Part shown: positions 1-7,105 of the stretch, one piece after another
How positions within the stretch are numbered: the first letter of the stretch is position 1
Layout of the letters: each line of letters begins with the position of its first letter
Assembly (NCBI GenBank): GCA_031265965.1
Contig: JAISBX010000083.1
Location: 1-10,962 of the forward strand
Source of the DNA: Oscillospiraceae bacterium
Lineage (GTDB): Bacteria > Bacillota_A > Clostridia > Oscillospirales > Oscillospiraceae
Direction: 5' to 3'
Length of the DNA stretch: 10,962 nucleotides
Program-made: the position numbers and the translations under genes
Notes under the pieces: generated by a model
The model's input: only the letters and a program-made list of their open reading frames with translations
The model's database searches: none
Told to the model about the DNA's origin: nothing

Positions 1-321
1 TCCGGGGGCGAGCAGCGGCAGTCCGCCCCCGGCCGATACGGCCGTGGTATAGGTCTTGTTTATAAACACCGACGGCTCCTCGAACACGCGGTCGTAGGCG
101 GGCGCGCCCGCTATCAGTACCGCGGGCCGCGCCGCGCCCCCTCCCGGCGCCGCATCAGCGGCAAAGTGCGCGTATTCCTCCGCGAGCTCGGGATCCAGCG
201 GAACCAGCGCGAGCGCGCCGCGCCGCCTGACGTCCTCGGCGCGGCTCTTACGTATCACAAAATGCTCCGTACCCTGCGCCGGATTGACGCCCTCCCGCGC
301 GGTCAGCAGGATTTTTTTGAT
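1..321 (-). CDS. Class I glutamine amidotransferase-like peptidase (C26 family), N-terminal part, start codon abnormal
   Basis: An open minus-strand frame of 107 codons runs from 321 off the left edge without a stop. Residues about 64-107 (RPAVLIAGAP, then FINKTYTTAVSAGGGLPLL) match the N-terminus of C26 / gamma-glutamyl-GABA hydrolase-type proteins, where a first strand is followed by an 'N-x-x-Y-x-x-A-V-x-x-A-G-G-x-P' segment. Residues about 2-54 (KKILLT, FVIRKS, then RRRGALALVPLDPELAEEYA) look like a second, more divergent copy of the same N-terminus, fused in frame. The nucleophile Cys and catalytic His lie outside the window, so activity cannot be judged. No ATG, GTG or TTG lies between the in-frame stop (334-336) and codon 21. 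An AAGGGGG site (327-333 on plus coordinates) sits 5-6 bases before ATC at 319-321, so ATC may be the start. Alternatively the 5' end is decayed or contains a sequence error. The gene is divergent from the nitrogenase-like operon. Confidence 0.55.
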   Translation of the reverse strand, partial: MKKILLTAREGVNPAQGTEHFVIRKSRAEDVRRRGALALVPLDPELAEEYAHFAADAAPGGGAARPAVLIAGAPAYDRVFEEPSVFINKTYTTAVSAGGGLPLLAPG

Positions 322-359
322 GGTACCGCCCCCTTAATATACGTTGACAAATAAGTATA

Positions 360-394
360 TGCGCGCGCCGTATCAAGATTTTCGGGCGCGCGCA
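360..394. repeat. GC-rich inverted repeat between divergent genes
   Basis: TGCGCGCGCC (360-369) and GGCGCGCGCA (385-394) are perfect reverse complements around a 15-base loop. The right arm is followed by ATTTTCC. A terminator is possible but weak, since the T run is short and no plus-strand gene ends upstream. As it sits just upstream of the operon's -35 box, it could also be a regulator-binding dyad. The dyad is seen; its function is unknown. Confidence 0.4.
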
Positions 395-403
395 ATTTTC
401 CTA

Positions 404-432
404 TTGACACGCCCCAAAACAACGTGTATACT
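404..432 (+). promoter_or_regulatory. Sigma-A-type promoter of the nitrogenase-like operon
   Basis: A perfect -35 box TTGACA (404-409) is followed by a 17-base spacer and TATACT (427-432), which matches the -10 consensus at five of six positions. Transcription should start near 439, giving a leader of about 48 bases before the ATG at 487. The strength of this promoter implies high expression unless repressed. Confidence 0.8.
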
Positions 433-445
433 GCTATCTGTAAAT

Positions 446-455
446 TCTTATAAGA
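446..455. promoter_or_regulatory. Possible operator palindrome
   Basis: TCTTATAAGA is a perfect 10-base palindrome about 7-16 bases after the predicted transcription start, a usual position for a repressor site. It is short and sits in AT-rich sequence, so chance is possible. No regulator gene lies in the window. Confidence 0.25.
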
Positions 456-486
456 TATATAGGATATTAACAGAGGGGGCATCCAC

Positions 487-1926
487 ATGTCAAGGGCTTA
501 TTCGGGGATACGCGAGCAGAGGCCGTATACGTACAACGATCTGGGCGGGGAGAGCGTGCGTATCGCGGAGGATTTTGAGGGGCGGAAGCTGTGCGGGGCC
601 GACCGCACGTTCAGTCAGGGCTTGCAGTGTCAGCAGATAAACAGCATATCCGCCGTGTTGTCGCTGGAGGAGTCGGCGTTTATCGTACACTCGCCGCAGG
701 GCTGCTCGGGGTGCGTGAGCATGGGCGCGGACGGCTACCGGGTGGGGCAGGCGCACAGGGGCGTGAAGCTCATAAAGAGCCCGCGCGTCATTGTGACGAA
801 CCTCGACCAGAACGACGTCATCATGGGGGGAGAGGCGAAGCTGCGCAGCGCCGTCGAGCTCGCCGTCCGGCGCTACAGCCCCAAGATGATATTCATATTC
901 ACATCTTGCGCGTCGGGCATCATAGGCGACGACGTGGACGCCATCGCGGCGGATATGCAGCGGGGCGTGGACGCCGCGCTCGTGCCCATCCACTGCGACG
1001 GATTTAAGTCGAAAATCTGCGCGTCGGGCTTCGACGCCGCGTTTATCGCCATACAGAAGCATCTCCTCCCGCGAGAGCCGCGCGAGACGGAGCCGGGGCT
1101 CGTGAATTTGTTCGCGCCGACGTCTATCAGCTATAAGGACCAACTGGAGATAGAGCGTATGCTCGGCCTGCTGGGCGCAAGGGTCAACTATATCCCGTTC
1201 TACTCGTCGCTGGAGAAGATACGCGCGATAACGGGCGCGCAGGTCTCAACGTCGATATGCAAGGTGTTCGCCGACGAGTTTATGAAAGAGCTCGAATCGT
1301 CCTACGGCATACCGTACGCGCACACCGTCATGCCGATTGGCGTGCGCAATACGGACAAGTGGTTCCTCGGTATCGCGGAGCTGATGGGCAAGGGCGGCAT
1401 AGCGCGCGAATACATCGACGGCGAGCACAAACGCGTCCTGCCGCGGCTGGAGGACATACGCAGGCGCCTGCGCGGAAAGCGCGTGTTCATCTGCGGGGGA
1501 ACGGGGCGCTCGTTCGCCGCCGCCGCGCTCATAGACGATTTCGGCATGGAGCTCGTCGGTCTCGAGACGCCGACATATGACCTCGACGCGCAGCTCGACG
1601 TCGAGTATCTGAACGGCATACATAAAAACTTTGTGGTAGACGTCGCTAACATGCAGCCGTTCGAGCAGGTGAACCTCGTAAACAGCCTCAAGCCGGATCT
1701 GTTTATCGGCGTGCCCTCGTGGTCGGCGCGCTTGGGCGTGCCCACGACGCACGTACTCGACCCGAAACGCGCCACGATGGGCTACGACGGGATACTGTAT
1801 CTCGGCGGCAAGATAGCCGATCAGTTGGAAAACCCCGGCTTCAACCGCAAGCTCGCGCCATACGCGCGCCTGCCGTACAAGAAGTCGTGGTACGGATCCG
1901 ATCCGTTCAAATTCATCAAATCGTAA
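487..1926 (+). CDS. Nitrogenase component-1-like alpha subunit (NifD-like, non-canonical)
   Basis: 479 residues, near NifD length, with ATG at 487 preceded by GAGGGGG at 7-base spacing. Members of this superfamily pair with a K-like subunit, bind Fe-S clusters and receive electrons from a NifH-like Fe protein in the cytoplasm. The three P-cluster cysteines align with those of NifD: C48 (NifD C62), C73 in HSPQGC (C88) and C141 in TSCASGIIGDD (C154). C258, in SICKVFADEF followed by YGIPY, aligns with the FeMo-cofactor ligand C275. The other cofactor ligand H442 is replaced (RATMGYDG, Met where His is expected). In the CDGFKSKICASGF segment, NifD Gln191 and His195 become C178 and F182. This makes N2 reduction unlikely by inference. 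Extra cysteines occur at C36 and C76. The K-like partner begins 21 bases downstream. Nitrogenase-like reductases of the Nfl/Mar/Cfb type or a NifE-like scaffold are all possible; family membership is firm, substrate unknown. Confidence 0.93.
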   Translation: MSRAYSGIREQRPYTYNDLGGESVRIAEDFEGRKLCGADRTFSQGLQCQQINSISAVLSLEESAFIVHSPQGCSGCVSMGADGYRVGQAHRGVKLIKSPRVIVTNLDQNDVIMGGEAKLRSAVELAVRRYSPKMIFIFTSCASGIIGDDVDAIAADMQRGVDAALVPIHCDGFKSKICASGFDAAFIAIQKHLLPREPRETEPGLVNLFAPTSISYKDQLEIERMLGLLGARVNYIPFYSSLEKIRAITGAQVSTSICKVFADEFMKELESSYGIPYAHTVMPIGVRNTDKWFLGIAELMGKGGIAREYIDGEHKRVLPRLEDIRRRLRGKRVFICGGTGRSFAAAALIDDFGMELVGLETPTYDLDAQLDVEYLNGIHKNFVVDVANMQPFEQVNLVNSLKPDLFIGVPSWSARLGVPTTHVLDPKRATMGYDGILYLGGKIADQLENPGFNRKLAPYARLPYKKSWYGSDPFKFIKS

Positions 1927-1947
1927 TGGTTGGAGGTATCAGATAAT

Positions 1948-3234
1948 ATGTCCGTTGTAACAGAAAGCCCGCGCGGCACCTGCGTTCTGGGCGGGGTGAA
2001 CAATGTGCTCAGCGCGCTGAGCCGCGTGTGTCCTATATATCACTCCGGGCCGGGCTGCTGTATGCAGACCTCGGCGGGAGAGGCGGGCCAGTCCGGGCTG
2101 CGCGCTCCGTTTTTCCTGTCCGGCGTATCGACGCCGTGTACGAATATGCTCGAACGCGAGGTCGTCTTCGGGGGCGAGGATAAGCTGCGCGGCGAGATCG
2201 ACGGCGCGCTGGAGATAATCGACGCGGACGCGTATTTCGTGCTCACGGGATGCACGGCGGGGATCATCGGCGACGATATCGCCAGCGTGACGCAGGAGTA
2301 CCGCGGCCGCGGCTTGCCCGTGTACCCCGTCACGACGCCCGGCTTTGCCGGCGACAGCCTGCTCGGATATGAGACCGCCTTTCAGACGTTTCTCGACCAC
2401 ATAGTGGCGCCCGCGGGCGCACGCGACGGCTCGCTCGTCAACCTGCTCGGCATCGTGCCGTATCACGACCCGCAGTGGTCCGGCACTCTCGAGGAGCTCT
2501 CGCGCGTATTCCGGCGCCTCGGGCTGCGCGTGAACACCTTCTTCACGGAGGATCAGGGCATAGCCGAGCTCCGCGCCTCCTCGTCCGCGGCGCTCAACAT
2601 CATAATAAGCCCGTGGTTGCTCAAAAACGCGGCGGAGACGTATAAGGAGCGGTTCGGCGTCCCGTATCTGCGCTTCCCCTCGCTGCCCGTCGGCGCCGCC
2701 GCGACGTCCTCGCTCGTGCGCCAGACAGGGGACGCGCTGGGGCTGGACGGGGCGCTCGTGGAGCGCGTCATATACGAGGAGGAGAAGTACGTATACAATT
2801 ACTACGAGAGCATAATCGGCGCGCTGAGCTGGAAGCGCTTTGCCGTCGTGGGGGACGCCTCGCTGGCCGTCGGCGTCACGCGGTTCCTCGCCAACGACTA
2901 CAGCTTCACGCCGGTCGTCACAATAGTCACGGATCCCATGTACCGCGACGCGGACCGCGAGAGGATCGCGCGGGAGACGACCTCGCTCGAATACGCAAAA
3001 GCGCCGGACGTATTTTTCCTGTCCGACCACTACGAGATAAGGGAGAAGCTGCGCGAGTACGACGGCATAACGCTGATCGTCGGCAGCTCGCTGGAACAGG
3101 AGATCGCCCTGGAGCTCGGAATACAATGCCACGTCATGGCCTTCCCCGTCTCCGACAGGCTGTTTCTCAACAGGACGTACTGCGGCTACCGCGGCAGCCT
3201 GACGCTCGTGGAGGATCTGTTCAACAACTTATAA
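1948..3234 (+). CDS. Nitrogenase component-1-like beta subunit (NifK-like)
   Basis: 428 residues from ATG 1948, chosen because GGAGGT (1932-1937) lies 10 bases upstream. An earlier in-frame TTG at 1930 overlaps that site. The protein should form a heterotetramer with the preceding NifD-like subunit. C12 (RGTCVLGG), C37 (HSGPGC) and C102 (TGCTAGIIGDD) match NifK C70, C95 and C153; the 25-residue spacing between the first two is identical to NifK. The conserved EVVFGGEDKL segment lies between the second and third cysteine. The C-terminus keeps the usual closing element (TYCGYRGSLTLVEDL). Extra cysteines include C28, C38 (next to C37) and C64. At 428 residues it is shorter than NifK, which has an N-terminal extension, and closer to nitrogenase-like and NifN-like subunits. 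Translation is probably coupled to the upstream gene. The electron-donating Fe protein is not encoded nearby. Confidence 0.92.
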   Translation: MSVVTESPRGTCVLGGVNNVLSALSRVCPIYHSGPGCCMQTSAGEAGQSGLRAPFFLSGVSTPCTNMLEREVVFGGEDKLRGEIDGALEIIDADAYFVLTGCTAGIIGDDIASVTQEYRGRGLPVYPVTTPGFAGDSLLGYETAFQTFLDHIVAPAGARDGSLVNLLGIVPYHDPQWSGTLEELSRVFRRLGLRVNTFFTEDQGIAELRASSSAALNIIISPWLLKNAAETYKERFGVPYLRFPSLPVGAAATSSLVRQTGDALGLDGALVERVIYEEEKYVYNYYESIIGALSWKRFAVVGDASLAVGVTRFLANDYSFTPVVTIVTDPMYRDADRERIARETTSLEYAKAPDVFFLSDHYEIREKLREYDGITLIVGSSLEQEIALELGIQCHVMAFPVSDRLFLNRTYCGYRGSLTLVEDLFNNL

Positions 3235-3250
3235 GAGGAGGCTATGGCGG

Positions 3251-4207
3251 ATGCGTCGGTATATGCTAAAGCGCGTCGCGGTCAGTGTGTTTATCTTCTT
3301 CGTGCTGACGTTTTTTGTGTTTCTGCTGTCGAACCTTGCGCCCGGCTCGCCCGTGCAGCAGTACATATCACCTGACTTTTCCGAGGCGGATATCCGGCGC
3401 ATGGAGGAGTATCTCGGACTGGATCAGCCCATATATCTGCGCTATTTCACATGGCTCGCGCGTATGCTTGCGGGCGATCTGGGAAACTCCTACAGGGCGA
3501 AGGCCCCCGTGACGGGGCTGATAAGAGACTCGCTGGGGCCGACGGCCCTGCTGGCGGCGTTATCAATAGCTTCGGCGATCGCCGTGGCCGTGCCCTTGGG
3601 CGCGCTTTCCGCCATTAAGCCGTATTCCGTGTGGGATCACGTCTCTTCGGCGATAGCGAGCGTCGGCTCGGCCGTGCCGCGATTTTTCGTGGGGCTGGCG
3701 GCGATCTATGTCTTTTCCGTTAAGCTCGAGGCGCTGCCGGCGGGCGGTCTTTACAGCTCCTCCGGGCCGGGCGGCGCGGGAGACAGGGCGCTCCATTTTA
3801 TATTGCCGACGTTTGTCGTCTCGTTTGGGCTCGTCGGAGTGTTCATAAGGCAGACGCGCAGCAGTATGCTGGAGGTGTTCAACGAGGAATACGTAAAGAT
3901 GGCGCGCGCGAAGGGGCTCCCGGAGCTCCGTGTGATATTCGGCTTCGTCCTGCGAAACGCGATGATCCCGATAGTCACAACGCTCGGCCTTGCCGTTCCG
4001 GCCCTGCTCTCCGGCACGGTCGTTGCGGAGCAGCTTTTCAGCCTGCCGGGTATAGGGAAGCTGCTGATGCAAGCCGTGACGGCGAGGGACTACCCCGTGA
4101 TCATGGGCGTCGCCATGTTCCTCTCCGTTGTGGTGCTCGTTATAAATCTGCTGCTGGACATAGTGTACGGGCTGCTGGATCCGCGCATACGTCTGGCGAA
4201 AACCTGA
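3251..4207 (+). CDS. Oligopeptide/dipeptide/nickel-family ABC transporter permease (DppB/OppB-like)
   Basis: 318 residues, the usual size for the family. ATG 3251 follows AGGAGG (3236-3241) at a 9-base spacing and begins MRRYMLKRV, the typical basic start before the first membrane helix (about residues 8-28). An out-of-frame ATG lies at 3244. A long periplasm-facing loop (about 30-95) includes SPVQQYISPDF and the LGLDQPIYLRYFTWL element seen in DppB proteins. Several further hydrophobic segments follow. The cytoplasmic EAA loop that docks on the ATPase is EEYVKMARAKGL, followed by VLRNAMIPIVT. It forms the membrane channel with the next gene product. The start lies only 16 bases after the NifK-like stop, which ties transporter and nitrogenase-like genes into one transcript. 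Sequence alone does not show whether peptides, nickel chelates or another solute is carried. Confidence 0.95.
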   Translation: MRRYMLKRVAVSVFIFFVLTFFVFLLSNLAPGSPVQQYISPDFSEADIRRMEEYLGLDQPIYLRYFTWLARMLAGDLGNSYRAKAPVTGLIRDSLGPTALLAALSIASAIAVAVPLGALSAIKPYSVWDHVSSAIASVGSAVPRFFVGLAAIYVFSVKLEALPAGGLYSSSGPGGAGDRALHFILPTFVVSFGLVGVFIRQTRSSMLEVFNEEYVKMARAKGLPELRVIFGFVLRNAMIPIVTTLGLAVPALLSGTVVAEQLFSLPGIGKLLMQAVTARDYPVIMGVAMFLSVVVLVINLLLDIVYGLLDPRIRLAKT

Positions 4208-4223
4208 AACGGAGGGACGCGTG

Positions 4224-5051
4224 ATGATACGGCGCTTTTTGAAGGAAAGAACGGCGTTCATAAGCTGCCTCGTGTTGGCTGCGGAGATACTGCTCGCGCT
4301 GCTCCTGCCGCTGGTTTTAGACCTCGACCCGTACACCTCTACCGGCGGGCAATTCAGCGCCGGGCCCGCGCCGGGGCACGTCTTCGGCTTCGACGAGCTC
4401 GGCCGCGATATCTTCGCGCGCGTCGTCTGCGGAGGGCGCGTATCGCTCGCGGTCGCGTTTTTATCCACATGCCTCAGTATCGCGCTCGGGGTGCCGCTGG
4501 GGCTGCTCGCCGGGTATTTCGGCGGGATATGGGAAACGCTGGTCATGCGCTTTTCCGACGTCTTCATGGCGTTCCCATCCATGGTCCTCATTCTGATATT
4601 CGTCTCCGTCGTCGGACAGTCGACCGCCGTGCTCATAGTCATTATGGGCGGGCTCTCTTGGCCGGCCTTCGCGAGGCTCCTGCACGGGCGCATACTGTCG
4701 ATCCGCGAGGAGGAGTACATCGAATCGGCGCGCGCCGTGGGCACGGGCGATCTTGTGATAATCGCGAAATATATCCTGCCCAACGCGATAGCGCCCGTGC
4801 TGGTGCAGGCGTCCTTCGCGTTCTCGGGCAGTATGTCCATGGAGGCGGGGCTCAGCTTTCTGGGCGTGGGGATACGTCCGCCCACCCCGTCGTGGGGAAA
4901 CATACTGTTCAGCGCGCAGTCCATATCCGTGCTGGCGCATAAACCGTGGATATGGCTGCCCCCCGGGCTCTTGTTCCTCCTGACCGTTTTTGCCGTGACC
5001 TTCATAGGCGACGGGCTGCGCCGGGTCTTTGACCCGAAATCAGGACGATAG
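4224..5051 (+). CDS. Oligopeptide/dipeptide/nickel-family ABC transporter permease (DppC/OppC-like)
   Basis: 275 residues from ATG 4224, which has GGAGGG (4211-4216) at 7-base spacing; an adjacent GTG at 4221 is also possible but too close to the site. The N-terminal helix (about 11-35) is followed by the family hallmark HVFGFDELGRDIFARVVCGGRVSL, in which 'G-T/F-D-x-x-G-R-D' marks DppC-type permeases. The EAA loop reads EEYIESARAVGTGD, then YILPNAIAPVLV. The C-terminal part contains SFLGVGIRPPTPSWG, also typical, and a last helix before GDGLRRVFDP. It pairs with the upstream DppB-like permease. It lies 16 bases after the previous gene and 13 bases before the first ATPase gene, consistent with one operon. 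Confidence 0.95.
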   Translation: MIRRFLKERTAFISCLVLAAEILLALLLPLVLDLDPYTSTGGQFSAGPAPGHVFGFDELGRDIFARVVCGGRVSLAVAFLSTCLSIALGVPLGLLAGYFGGIWETLVMRFSDVFMAFPSMVLILIFVSVVGQSTAVLIVIMGGLSWPAFARLLHGRILSIREEEYIESARAVGTGDLVIIAKYILPNAIAPVLVQASFAFSGSMSMEAGLSFLGVGIRPPTPSWGNILFSAQSISVLAHKPWIWLPPGLLFLLTVFAVTFIGDGLRRVFDPKSGR

Positions 5052-5064
5052 ACAGGTGAGCGAT

Positions 5065-6030
5065 ATGCCGCTGCTCGATGTAAAAAATTTGTCGGTGGAC
5101 TTACGGCTGAAGGACGGTCCCGCACGCGTGGTGGACGCTCTGTCATTCTCCTTGGACGCGCGTGAAACGCTGGGGCTCGTGGGCGAGTCCGGGTGCGGCA
5201 AAAGCATGACCTCGCTCGCGCTCATGCGCCTTATACCGCCGAACGTGGGAGAGCTCGCCCGGGGCTCCTCCGTCGTCTTTGACGGGCGCGAGCTGACGTC
5301 GCTGCCGCGCTCCGAGATGCGGAAGCTGCGCGGCGCGGACATGTCCCTTATATTGCAGGACTCAATGACGGTGCTGAACCCCGTGACCACCATAAAAAAG
5401 CAGATGACCGAGACGCTGCGCGCGCATATGCGCGTCAGCCGCCGGGAAGCCGTGCGTATTTCCGTCGATATGCTGGGCAAGATGGGCATCCCCTCGCCAG
5501 AGGCGCGGATACGCGAATTCCCGCACGAGTTTTCCGGGGGCATGAAGCAGCGGATAAGCATCGCCATGTCGCTGCTGTGCGGCCCGCGTGTGATCATAGC
5601 GGACGAACCCACGACCGCGCTGGACGTCACCATTCAGGCGCAGATACTCGACCTGCTGAAACGTCTGCGCGAGACGATGGACACCGCGATAATAATCATT
5701 TCGCACGACCTCGGCGTCGTCGCCAATATGGCGGACAACATCCTCGTCATGTACGCCGGGCAGTGCGTGGAGTACGGGCGCGCTTCTGAGCTCTTCAAAA
5801 GGCCGATGCACCCGTATACCTCCGGGCTCCTCGCGAGTATTCCGAGGCTTGACTACGAGGTGAAAACGCTCCCTGTCATCCCCGGCTCCGTTCTCGCCGT
5901 CGGGGCGGACGTCCCGGGGTGCAGATTCTATCCCAGATGTCCCTACGCGTCGGTCAAGTGCGCTTCGTCGCCGCCGCGGCTCATAGAGCGCTACGGCCGC
6001 AGCGTGCGCTGTTGGACATACGAGGAATAG
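5065..6030 (+). CDS. Oligopeptide/dipeptide/nickel-family ABC transporter ATPase (DppD-like)
   Basis: 321 residues from ATG 5065, with AGGTGA (5054-5059) upstream; the in-frame TTG at 5029 would overlap the preceding gene and add non-conserved residues. This cytoplasmic ATPase drives import together with the DppF-like protein. Walker A is GESGCGKS (40-47), the signature is SGGMKQR (157-163), Walker B is VIIADEP with D180/E181, and the switch histidine is H214 in ISHDLG. The C-terminal oligopeptide-transporter domain contains [14 protein letters not shown] and keeps the family cysteines; in some DppD proteins this region has been reported to hold a [4Fe-4S] cluster. SGGMKQR in place of SGGQ.QR is normal for the DppD/OppD side of the heterodimer. 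Confidence 0.95.
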   Translation: MPLLDVKNLSVDLRLKDGPARVVDALSFSLDARETLGLVGESGCGKSMTSLALMRLIPPNVGELARGSSVVFDGRELTSLPRSEMRKLRGADMSLILQDSMTVLNPVTTIKKQMTETLRAHMRVSRREAVRISVDMLGKMGIPSPEARIREFPHEFSGGMKQRISIAMSLLCGPRVIIADEPTTALDVTIQAQILDLLKRLRETMDTAIIIISHDLGVVANMADNILVMYAGQCVEYGRASELFKRPMHPYTSGLLASIPRLDYEVKTLPVIPGSVLAVGADVPGCRFYPRCPYASVKCASSPPRLIERYGRSVRCWTYEE

Positions 6031-6057
6031 TGTGAAAGTGTGAAAGGGAGTGGCCTA

Positions 6058-7071
6058 ATGTCCCAACCCGAGCTCATGGAGATACGCGGCTTAAAAAAAC
6101 ACTTTGCGGTGAACCGGCTCGGACGGCGCGGCGTCGTCCGGGCGGTGGACGGCGTCAGTCTCACTATCGGCCGCGGCGTGACGCTGGGACTCGTCGGCGA
6201 ATCGGGCTGCGGCAAATCCACGCTCGGCCGCCTCCTTCTCCGCCTGATACAGCCGACGGGCGGCGAGGTGCTGTTAAACGGCGAGAACCTCCTGCTGTAC
6301 AACAAGGAGCAGATGAGAAACGCCCGGCGGAGCGTACAGATGATATTTCAAAATCCGTACGCCTCGCTGAATCCGCGTATGAGGATACTCGACGCCGTGA
6401 AGGCGCCGCTCGATGTGTTCCGCGAGGGCAGCGACGCGGACCGGCTCGAACGCGTGCGCGAGATATTCGCGCTCGTCGGGCTTGACGAGGCGCATCTCCG
6501 CCGTTTCCCGCACGAATTCTCGGGCGGGCAGCGGCAGAGGATAGCAATAGCACGCGCTCTGGTGCTGAGCCCCGAGCTCATAATATGCGACGAGCCCGTG
6601 TCCGCGCTGGACGTCTCGGTTCGCGCACAGGTACTCAACCTGATGAGCGACATTCAGGAAAAGCTCAGGGTGTCCTACCTGTTCATCTCGCACGATTTGG
6701 GCGTCGTTCACCATATCAGCGCCAGCGTCGCCGTGATGTATCTGGGCAAAATAGTGGAGCTCGCGCCCAAGCGCGACCTGTACGACAATCCTCTGCACCC
6801 GTACACGAGGGCGCTGCTCTCGGCGGTATTGCAGCCGTGGGCCGCGGCTGAGAGGGAGTGCGTCGTCCTCGGCGGCGAGGCGCCCAGCCCGCTGAACGTC
6901 CCGTCGGGCTGCCGTTTCCGCACACGATGTCCCGACGTCTGCGAGCGGTGCGCAAAGGAAGAACCCGAGCTGCGCGATGTGGGCGGAGGCCATCTCGCCG
7001 CGTGTCTGCGCTTGAGCGCGGGCGCCGGAGCGTATGAGCGCGTGACGCCTGACGAGGACTTCTACATTTAG
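6058..7071 (+). CDS. Oligopeptide/dipeptide/nickel-family ABC transporter ATPase (DppF-like)
   Basis: 337 residues from ATG 6058, which has AAGGGAG (6044-6050) at 7-base spacing; the in-frame GTG at 6040 has no such site. It is the second ATPase of the importer. Walker A is GESGCGKS (47-54), the signature is FSGGQRQR (154-161), Walker B is LIICDEP with D178/E179, and ISHDLG carries the switch histidine. The [14 protein letters not shown] segment around the Q-loop is the classic OppF/DppF form. The C-terminus holds the oligopeptide-transporter domain with [14 protein letters not shown], again cysteine-rich. It follows the DppD-like gene by 27 bases. Confidence 0.95.
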   Translation: MSQPELMEIRGLKKHFAVNRLGRRGVVRAVDGVSLTIGRGVTLGLVGESGCGKSTLGRLLLRLIQPTGGEVLLNGENLLLYNKEQMRNARRSVQMIFQNPYASLNPRMRILDAVKAPLDVFREGSDADRLERVREIFALVGLDEAHLRRFPHEFSGGQRQRIAIARALVLSPELIICDEPVSALDVSVRAQVLNLMSDIQEKLRVSYLFISHDLGVVHHISASVAVMYLGKIVELAPKRDLYDNPLHPYTRALLSAVLQPWAAAERECVVLGGEAPSPLNVPSGCRFRTRCPDVCERCAKEEPELRDVGGGHLAACLRLSAGAGAYERVTPDEDFYI

Positions 7072-7082
7072 TGCAACGAATT

Positions 7083-7091
7083 TGGTATAAT
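7083..7091 (+). promoter_or_regulatory. Possible extended -10 element before the binding-protein gene
   Basis: TGGTATAAT (7083-7091) is a perfect extended -10 box, just after the DppF stop. No good -35 lies 16-18 bases upstream. The predicted start of transcription (about 7098) falls at the end of the Shine-Dalgarno site for the next gene, so a transcript from here would lack it. It may be chance, or it may give extra short-leader transcripts of the binding-protein gene. Confidence 0.25.
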
Positions 7092-7105
7092 GGAAGGAAA
7101 TGATT

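Larger units (their letters stand above)
322..486. promoter_or_regulatory. Divergent intergenic regulatory region
   Basis: This 165-base gap separates the minus-strand C26-like gene from the plus-strand operon. It holds the near-consensus promoter at 404-432, a 10-bp GC-rich dyad (360-369 with 385-394), the palindrome TCTTATAAGA (446-455) and the Shine-Dalgarno site of the operon (about 472-479). The base composition is clearly more AT-rich than the coding sequence on either side. No convincing minus-strand promoter was found. The isolated TTGACA at 344-349 has no matching -10. Confidence 0.6.

Noticed and set aside
344..349. Second TTGACA upstream of the operon promoter
   Set aside because: No -10 element lies at 15-19 bases; the sequence there is GC-rich.
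1939..3132. Open frame of 397 codons on the minus strand opposite the NifK-like gene
   Set aside because: It is a shadow of a gene with conserved cysteine motifs; the antisense product is Arg/Ala/Val-rich and matches no family.
487..3234. Assignment as true nitrogenase (nifDK)
   Set aside because: Cofactor His442 and pocket residues Gln191/His195 are replaced, the subunits are shorter, and no nifH, nifB, nifE or nifN is present.
3563..5146. Long open frame (527 codons) on the minus strand opposite the two permease genes
   Set aside because: It is antisense to two clear DppB/DppC genes, rich in Arg, Ser and Pro without recognisable domains, and is a codon-bias shadow of GC-rich coding sequence.
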